Assembly: GCA_902781245.1 (NCBI GenBank)
Contig: CACZIP010000037.1
Location: forward strand, 1-11,288
DNA from: an uncultured Coriobacteriaceae bacterium
GTDB taxonomy: Bacteria > Actinomycetota > Coriobacteriia > Coriobacteriales > Eggerthellaceae
Direction of reading: 5' to 3'
DNA length: 11,288 bases
Shown: positions 6,269 through 11,288 of the stretch, in pieces
Layout: every line of letters begins with the position of its first letter
How positions within the stretch are numbered: position 1 is the first letter of the stretch
Position numbers and translations under genes: made by a program
Notes under the pieces: model-generated
What the model was told of the DNA's origin: nothing
What the model saw: only the letters and a program-made list of their open reading frames with translations
Databases searched by the model: none

Positions 6269-7273
6269 ATGGGTGTTTCTGCGGCCCAGTCATATCTGAG
6301 CGACATCTTGCACGTGGTATCTCAAGGGCTTTTGATACCGACGATACTGCTACTGCTCGGGTTCATTGCTTACGCGCTGTTCTGCATTGGCAGCGTTGTG
6401 TCTGAGTATTTCACCGAGCGGAAGTATTTCCAGGTGCAAATGCCCAAGTTTCTTGCTGCGCTCATGGCGGCAGGACAAGATGAGATTCCCGACGTTATCA
6501 AGAAATCCGATCTGTTGAAGCGGCAAAAAGCCGCACTGTTGACAGTGTATGATTACCGCACGCTTCCAGGTGATGCCCTCGTGGCGCTCATCCGCCGCCT
6601 GGTTAGCGAAGAGGAGACTCGTTACGATCGCATAGCTGGCCGCAACAACATGGCTGCGCGCGTGTCGCCGATGATCGGCCTCATGGGCACGCTGATTCCG
6701 CTTGGTCCGGGCATCGAGGCGCTTGGTCGTGCCGATACCTCTGCACTGTCCAGCTCCTTGCTTATCGCGTTCGATACGACGGTCGCCGGTTTGGTTGTTG
6801 CGGCGATCTGCTTGATAATCGGCAAGATCCGTACAAACTGGTATGGCAACTACATGTCGGCACTTGATTCTGCCATGGCAACGATGCTGCAGAAGATCGA
6901 GGACATGCGCGCTTCCGGCGAGATAACAATTGAAGAGCCGAGCGATTACGCGTTCCTTTACGAAAGTGGCCAAACGACATCCGCCGTAGAAAAAGCTGAT
7001 ATTGATCAAGTTGCGGATCCCGAAAAGGGGCTTGATGTCGACGCGGTTGATGATGAGCGCGTCGAGCGGGCAGCACGTGCGGCGTTGCGCGTCGAACGCG
7101 CTACGCGCCCAGAACGCGTCGAGACTTCCGAGCAGATCCGCTATTCCGAAGCGTCTGCGGTTGAGGAGGGCTTATCGCGTCAGCAACCCGTATTCGAGCT
7201 CAAGCAGCCAGTTCGTCTGGGCGAGGTCGTCCCACGAAGAAATGGCGGCTCGTTCGACTTGCCGAGAGATTAG
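6269..7273 (+). CDS. MotA/TolQ/ExbB-family proton-channel protein
   Basis: Family members form a membrane pore complex that converts proton flow into mechanical work on a partner. Hydrophobic helices lie at about residues 15-45, 130-152 and 163-188. Between the first and second is the usual large cytoplasmic domain (about 46-128). The family's pore helices show RVSPMIGLMGTLIPLG (131-146; compare the P-x-x-GL-GT motif of ExbB/TolQ) and LIAFDTTVAGLVVAA (165-179) with the paired threonines. At 334 residues it is longer than most ExbB/TolQ. About 130 residues after the last helix form a charged, Arg/Glu/Asp-rich tail (about 205-334) that is probably cytoplasmic. The ATG at 6269 follows AAGGGAG. 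Its partner gene starts 9 bases after its stop, so they are almost certainly cotranscribed. The energised target is probably the large surface protein, by inference from the operon. Confidence 0.92.
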   Translation: MGVSAAQSYLSDILHVVSQGLLIPTILLLLGFIAYALFCIGSVVSEYFTERKYFQVQMPKFLAALMAAGQDEIPDVIKKSDLLKRQKAALLTVYDYRTLPGDALVALIRRLVSEEETRYDRIAGRNNMAARVSPMIGLMGTLIPLGPGIEALGRADTSALSSSLLIAFDTTVAGLVVAAICLIIGKIRTNWYGNYMSALDSAMATMLQKIEDMRASGEITIEEPSDYAFLYESGQTTSAVEKADIDQVADPEKGLDVDAVDDERVERAARAALRVERATRPERVETSEQIRYSEASAVEEGLSRQQPVFELKQPVRLGEVVPRRNGGSFDLPRD

Positions 7274-7282
7274 GGGCGTGCC

Positions 7283-7654
7283 ATGTCGAGCTACTACGGT
7301 TCGAGCGGGTCATTCCGCCCAGCAAAACAAGTCGAGGAAGTCGATCCCATGTCGTCGTTGGGCAACATCGGCGACATCATGCTCGTGTTCGCATGCGGTC
7401 TTATGGTCGCGCTCGTCGTGGCATGGAACGTCGACTTGGGCAAATTCACTCAAGTACAGATGGACCAGGAGATCCAGCAAGACGACATCGAGCAGATTAC
7501 CGAGCAGCTCTACGGCGAAGGCAATGCATTCGTCGAAAAGGGCACGGTTTACCAAGATCCTGTAACGGGCAAGTATTACCTGGTCGAAGACGAACCTTCA
7601 GGCTCATCGGCAGGAGGTTCAGGTCAGAACGGCTCGCCGAGCGAGAACGGTTAG
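7283..7654 (+). CDS. DUF2149 protein, ExbD/TolR-like partner of the proton channel
   Basis: The 123-residue protein has a short cytoplasmic N-terminus and one membrane helix, NIGDIMLVFACGLMVALVVAW (about 28-48). Asp31 sits at the start of this helix, where ExbD/TolR carry their proton-relay aspartate (VD-MLV-like context). The external part runs from 49 on, with EKGTVYQDPVTGKYYLVE (85-102), a segment I recall as typical of DUF2149, and a disordered Gly/Ser/Asn tail (about 105-123). DUF2149 is best known from methanogens, also beside ExbB-like genes (recalled, not checked). Assigning an ExbD-like role rests on the neighbour and the helix. The start follows AGGGG, which overlaps the upstream stop, and the surface-protein gene begins 15 bases downstream. 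Confidence 0.8.
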   Translation: MSSYYGSSGSFRPAKQVEEVDPMSSLGNIGDIMLVFACGLMVALVVAWNVDLGKFTQVQMDQEIQQDDIEQITEQLYGEGNAFVEKGTVYQDPVTGKYYLVEDEPSGSSAGGSGQNGSPSENG

Positions 7655-7669
7655 CCGGGCGAAAGGGGC

Positions 7670-10600
7670 ATGTTGGCTGCTGAGGTTAAACATCCGTTGT
7701 TGTTCAGGGCGATTCGAATCGTCTTGGTGTTCTCGCTCGTGTTTTGGAGTTCGCTCGGAGTCGAGTGGGCTCTAGCGTTCGGAGCGGATGGCGATACGGT
7801 TGAAACCCAAGCAGACACGCAACAACCGTCTACATCCGAGAATCCTGAGGTAGGTGCTGGCGCATCAAGCGGGTCGAGCAGTGGTTCGGGCGACGGCTCT
7901 GGAAGCACGAATGATGGAGCAGGTACGGAAACTGGTGGAACAGGCTCCGGTGGGTCCGTCGATCCGGGCGGTGATGTGCCGACAGGTCCGACTGAAGCAG
8001 AGTTACAGCACGAGCGAGATGTTGCTGCAGCACAGGTGGTCATCGATGCGATAGTTGGATTGCGCGGTGCAACAGCCGACGATCGGGCGCGCGTCGACGC
8101 AGTTCTAGCACAGCTAGCCAGCCTGACAGCCGAGCAACAGGCTCTTGTACCCGATGAGACAAAACAAGAGTTGCAAGACATTTCCAATCACGTTGATGAG
8201 CTCATCGCCGAACGAGACAACGAAGAAGAGTTCACCGAAGAAGAACGTTTCATAGCGTCAAAGCACAAAGAAGGCACGCTTGTCGATATCGAGGCATGGA
8301 CGCTCGATGGGGACGACCCAAGCTCCGAATATGCGAAAGAACTTGTTCGCAACGTGCGGCAGACGGCCGACGAGCAGGGATACCAGACGCCAAAGATGAG
8401 CACGATTAACGGCATGCTCCAAATCATCGCTGTTCCCAAATGGCAAAGCGATTCCGATCTCGAAAGCGATTGGAAGCCGAAGGCGCTCAAAGCCGATTTC
8501 CTCAAATGGTCCGTCGTGGGCAACGAAGGCTATGCCGAGGTGCAGACGGACGACGGCGTCTTGACCGTCAAGTCGTTGAGCGAAGGGTCGTTCCTGGTCA
8601 CCTGCACAGTCGATGATGGCAAGAACGAAAAGGGCGAGCAGGTTGACACCGACTACACCAACTTGATTTACGGCGGCTTCTCGGATGAATATCCTGGCAA
8701 GAGCTTCACGGTCATGTTCAGCGTCGAGGTGCTCGGGCCGTACATCGACATTGAATTGCTCCAATCAGATGGCACAACATGTGCAGGTCTCGAATCACTC
8801 AGCCTTACGACCGAACAGCTCAAATCGTATGCATTCCAGGCGAATGTGCGCGTTTACGATCAGGTCAAGGAAGGCGCGATCGACGAGTTCCGCTGCACGT
8901 CGACGTCGGGCTTGAAGGAAGCTTCGGCAGCGAAATACGGCGAGTTGTTCGATGACCTGACATGGCAGGTGCTTGATGCCGATCGCAATCCCGTTGATGA
9001 GCGCATCGCGACGATTTCGGACATGGGCGTGTTGGAGTTCAAGGGCGATATCGACAAGGATGGTCCTATCATTGTGCGCGCGTCGTCGCCAAACGGCTTC
9101 AACCAGAATCCGGCTTCAGCTGAGGTGAGGATTGGCACCTGGGTCGAGGATCCGCAGGGCGAATCACATCCGCAGGAAACGTTGCGTATCACATCGAATG
9201 CTCGTGTTGATGGTGCGGCCAACGAAGAAGATGCTGCTGCTTCGAGCGAGGCGACTGAGCCCAATCCCGAAGGAAACAGCCCTGAGGGCGAAGATGCCTC
9301 GCCGAACGAAGAACCCAATGTTCCAGGCGATGGCGCAGAAGGCAACGATGCGGAAGGCGCTGAGCAAAACGATTCCGAAAAAGCTCAAGCCATCGACAAG
9401 ATTTATACCGTGGCCCAGATCGAGGCATTGGGGAAGAACGTCGAGACGTTTACCATGCAAGGTTCTGATGGCCTCATGACGGTCAGGGGCGAAGGCGTCA
9501 GCCTCAAGTTGCTTCTTGCGGATGCAGGCATCACCGACCTCACCCAGGTGAAATCCATCGACTTCATCGACTACACCGGAGCGAGCACGTCCGTTACATG
9601 GGCTGATATCTCGTCAGGGACACAAGAGCCGTTCGTTGCGGTGCGTTCACGCGTGCTAACTGAAAAAGAAGGCTCGAACGAAGGTGCTACAGGTGTCAAC
9701 GACCCAGGCAATACTGACGACTCAGGCAATGCCGAGCTGCTTGACAACACGCGGTTCCGCCTGCTGTTCTACGGTTCGACTTCGATCGATCCCAACGCAC
9801 TCCGATGGATCAAGCATATTCGCGTCAACGTCGCCTCAGGCGAAGATAGCTCGGAAGAAAGCGATTTGGCGGTACGTGTCGATTACGTGCCAGTGCCCCG
9901 CGGCAAGCAGGCTGTGCTGTCGGCTATTCCCAGCCAAGCCATCGGAAGCGCGCGCTTCGGATTCAGCTGGGAGACATCGGCTGATGGCGAAAACTGGACG
10001 CCCGTACCCAACGGGGAAGTGCAGACGCTTCGCCTCATGACCGACGATTCGCAAATCGGGCGCTGGTACCGTGTGGTGCTCGAGACTGACATGCTCGATC
10101 CTCAAACAGGCGAATCGCTCGGGGCGACATCGAAGCCGGTTCAAATCAAAGAGGGCAGTGGGTTCATGGCCATCTTGGCGTATGATCCGCCCATTGCGGG
10201 CCAAACGGCAATTTTCCAATCGAGCGTCGAGGCGTATGTCGATGGCCAACAGATCTCGATCGACCCCGCCCAGCTCAAATACGAGTGGCAAAAGTCGGAA
10301 GACGGAGGTGCTTCGTGGCAGCGCATCGACGGGGCGACAGGACCTTCGTTTGCAGTGCCAACAGAGCCGATTGCCGAGCAGAAGCCTGCAGCAAATGCAG
10401 GCGATGACAAAAGCGATGCAGGAAGCGATGCGGCGCAGGAGCCCGAGCCGGTCACGCTTATCTATGTGCGCGTCGTTGTGACTACGACCGATACGAGGAT
10501 TCCCGAACAGGCGCGAATCGCCGAATCGAATGCGCAACCATTGACCGTTCGTGTGGGCGGCGGCGACGATCCGAACTCTGACAACGCAGGCACGAATGAC

Positions 10601-11104
10601 GACGTCGATCAGCAAGGAAGTGCGCCGCAACTCCCCATCGACGAGCAGTCTCCCGCTCCGCAAGCGCCCATCCCGCCGACAGCTGGTTCGATTGACGGTA
10701 TGACCGAGATCACGAACATCCACGTCGATAACACGCCGCGGCCGTCCGTGACCCAAGAGCCCACGTCGAACCCCGTCACCCCGCAGCAAACGCAGCCGGA
10801 GCAGGCTCCAGCTCAAGCCTCGTCTGCCGTGAACGCTCAGGAGATAAAGCCTGACGAACTGCTGATCAATCCCGAGATCACGGCACTCGTGCAAGAGCAA
10901 GAGGCCGCCATCGACAAGGCGGTCACCAACTCCAGACCGGGTGCTCGGTGGACTCAGCTTTCCACGGTCGAACCAACGAACGACGACGTGCGCCGCATTC
11001 TCGCTGACAATCCGTTCGCTCCGTTCGCGATTCCCCTTGGTTTGGGCATCGCGGTTGCTGGTGGCCTCGAGAAGCTCCTCGCCTTCCGCCGCGAAATCGA
11101 CTAG
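7670..11104 (+). CDS. Large secreted, membrane-tethered modular surface protein
   Basis: The 1144-residue product has an N-terminal signal peptide: basic start, hydrophobic IVLVFSLVFW, ALAFGA near residue 39. A Gly/Ser-rich linker follows (about 55-105), then an Ala-rich helical module of the kind common in such proteins (about 108-182, with SLTAEQQALV). Ig-like strands span about 205-490, including TWQVLDADRNPV...ATISDMGVLEF (431-457), a Big_2-style pattern. Next are an acidic linker (515-575) and a domain with VAQIEAL (581-587), VSLKLLLADAGI (610-621) and RWIKHIRVNV (712-721), whose layout recalls the sulfite-oxidase/molybdopterin-binding-like fold (weak). Two related Ig-like units follow: FSWETSADGENW (765-776) and YEWQKSEDGGASW (871-883). 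A Pro/Gln-rich linker (about 984-1050) leads to one C-terminal membrane helix (about 1115-1132) and a short basic tail (EKLLAFRREID). No sortase signal is seen, so it is held by the membrane helix. ATG 7670 lies only one base from GGGG, and TTG 7673 is an alternative start. Confidence 0.85.
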   Translation: MLAAEVKHPLLFRAIRIVLVFSLVFWSSLGVEWALAFGADGDTVETQADTQQPSTSENPEVGAGASSGSSSGSGDGSGSTNDGAGTETGGTGSGGSVDPGGDVPTGPTEAELQHERDVAAAQVVIDAIVGLRGATADDRARVDAVLAQLASLTAEQQALVPDETKQELQDISNHVDELIAERDNEEEFTEEERFIASKHKEGTLVDIEAWTLDGDDPSSEYAKELVRNVRQTADEQGYQTPKMSTINGMLQIIAVPKWQSDSDLESDWKPKALKADFLKWSVVGNEGYAEVQTDDGVLTVKSLSEGSFLVTCTVDDGKNEKGEQVDTDYTNLIYGGFSDEYPGKSFTVMFSVEVLGPYIDIELLQSDGTTCAGLESLSLTTEQLKSYAFQANVRVYDQVKEGAIDEFRCTSTSGLKEASAAKYGELFDDLTWQVLDADRNPVDERIATISDMGVLEFKGDIDKDGPIIVRASSPNGFNQNPASAEVRIGTWVEDPQGESHPQETLRITSNARVDGAANEEDAAASSEATEPNPEGNSPEGEDASPNEEPNVPGDGAEGNDAEGAEQNDSEKAQAIDKIYTVAQIEALGKNVETFTMQGSDGLMTVRGEGVSLKLLLADAGITDLTQVKSIDFIDYTGASTSVTWADISSGTQEPFVAVRSRVLTEKEGSNEGATGVNDPGNTDDSGNAELLDNTRFRLLFYGSTSIDPNALRWIKHIRVNVASGEDSSEESDLAVRVDYVPVPRGKQAVLSAIPSQAIGSARFGFSWETSADGENWTPVPNGEVQTLRLMTDDSQIGRWYRVVLETDMLDPQTGESLGATSKPVQIKEGSGFMAILAYDPPIAGQTAIFQSSVEAYVDGQQISIDPAQLKYEWQKSEDGGASWQRIDGATGPSFAVPTEPIAEQKPAANAGDDKSDAGSDAAQEPEPVTLIYVRVVVTTTDTRIPEQARIAESNAQPLTVRVGGGDDPNSDNAGTNDDVDQQGSAPQLPIDEQSPAPQAPIPPTAGSIDGMTEITNIHVDNTPRPSVTQEPTSNPVTPQQTQPEQAPAQASSAVNAQEIKPDELLINPEITALVQEQEAAIDKAVTNSRPGARWTQLSTVEPTNDDVRRILADNPFAPFAIPLGLGIAVAGGLEKLLAFRREID

Positions 11105-11133
11105 TGTTGAATGCTGTGATGTGAAGGCGCGGT

Positions 11134-11160
11134 CGCTTTCCGATTTAAGAGCGTTTCTAT
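11134..11160 (+). terminator. Weak terminator candidate after the operon
   Basis: CGCTTT (11134-11139) and AGAGCG (11148-11153) can pair with one imperfect position, followed by TTTCTAT. The stem is short and the T-run broken, so this is a low-confidence call. Confidence 0.22.
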
Positions 11161-11162
11161 TA

Positions 11163-11288
11163 TGGTCCGGCCAAAGAACCGGGCGATTCGGGGGCGAAGC
11201 CGCTTGCGAGGCACCATCTTTGCATTTCATAGATAAGCCGAGTTGCCGTAGGCGAGCCTCCGAATCGCCCGGTTCTTTGGCCGGACCA
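11163..11288. repeat. Large palindromic repeat element with 29-bp perfect inverted arms
   Basis: The left arm (11163-11191, starting TGGTCCGGCCAAAGAACC) is the exact reverse complement of the right arm (11260-11288, ending TTTGGCCGGACCA). Four further inner pairs (11192-11195 with 11256-11259, one of them G-U) extend the stem to 33. The centre (about 11196-11255) has shorter complementary bits such as GCCGAGTTGCCGTAGGC. There is no coding frame of note and no T-tract. It could be a miniature transposon-like element or a REP-like repeat. It reaches the last base of the window, so its true outer edge is unknown. Confidence 0.75.

Noticed and set aside
10670..10687. IPPTAG in the surface protein as a sortase signal
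   Set aside because: It lies more than 100 residues before the membrane helix and lacks the motif-helix-basic-tail spacing of a cell-wall sorting signal.
9836..11230. Long open frame antisense to the surface-protein gene (464 codons)
   Set aside because: The translation is Arg/His/Leu-rich without domain features, and the sense strand encodes a coherent secreted modular protein.
1..11288. CRISPR array, tRNA or rRNA genes
   Set aside because: I saw no regularly spaced direct repeats and no tRNA-like or rRNA-like sequence on reading through the window.

Overview
The window looks like chromosomal DNA of a GC-rich, single-membrane actinobacterium. My best guess is the Coriobacteriia (Eggerthellales-like). 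This rests on the actinobacterial style of rplM-rpsI, the frequent GTG/TTG starts, and the combination of a type III glutamine synthetase with an ExbB-like/DUF2149/surface-protein operon. The taxonomic call is inference from gene content and composition, not from a marker comparison.

Region 1 (about 1-609) is strikingly AT-rich compared with everything after it. It holds a possible 19-residue peptide gene, a bidirectional terminator, and a leftward gene for a 65-residue protein with two membrane segments and its own good promoter. The composition changes abruptly at about 605-610, exactly at the end of a short XRE-type regulator gene that looks clipped. I read this as foreign DNA abutting native DNA.

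Region 2 (611-1064, leftward) is a two-gene unit: a DUF4177-like small protein followed by an XRE/Cro-C1 helix-turn-helix protein. A perfect 9-bp inverted repeat lies just upstream of the unit and is a candidate autoregulatory operator.

Region 3 (1065-2460) holds a strong promoter, a leader of about 210 nt, then rplM (L13, GTG start) and rpsI (S9), closed by a near-perfect bidirectional intrinsic terminator and a second strong hairpin.

Region 4 (2472-6179) is a divergent pair: a leftward AzgA/PbuG-type nucleobase permease (NCS2 superfamily, TTG start) and a rightward glutamine synthetase III (GlnN). Their adjacency suggests nitrogen acquisition and assimilation, though they do not share a transcript.

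Region 5 (6225-11104, rightward) is the most interesting part. It is a tight three-gene operon: a MotA/TolQ/ExbB-family proton-channel protein with a charged C-terminal extension, a DUF2149 protein resembling ExbD/TolR around its single membrane helix, and a 1144-residue secreted, modular, Ig-like protein. That protein ends in a proline-rich linker and a C-terminal membrane helix with no sortase motif. The arrangement suggests a proton-motive-force-driven motor coupled to a membrane-tethered extracellular protein in a cell with no outer membrane, a mirror-image analogue of ExbB-ExbD-TonB. A perfect 12-bp inverted repeat sits immediately before the operon's ribosome binding site.

Region 6 (11105-11288) is non-coding and dominated by a 29-bp perfect inverted repeat, about 126 bp end to end, which looks like a palindromic or miniature repeat element and runs to the edge of the window.
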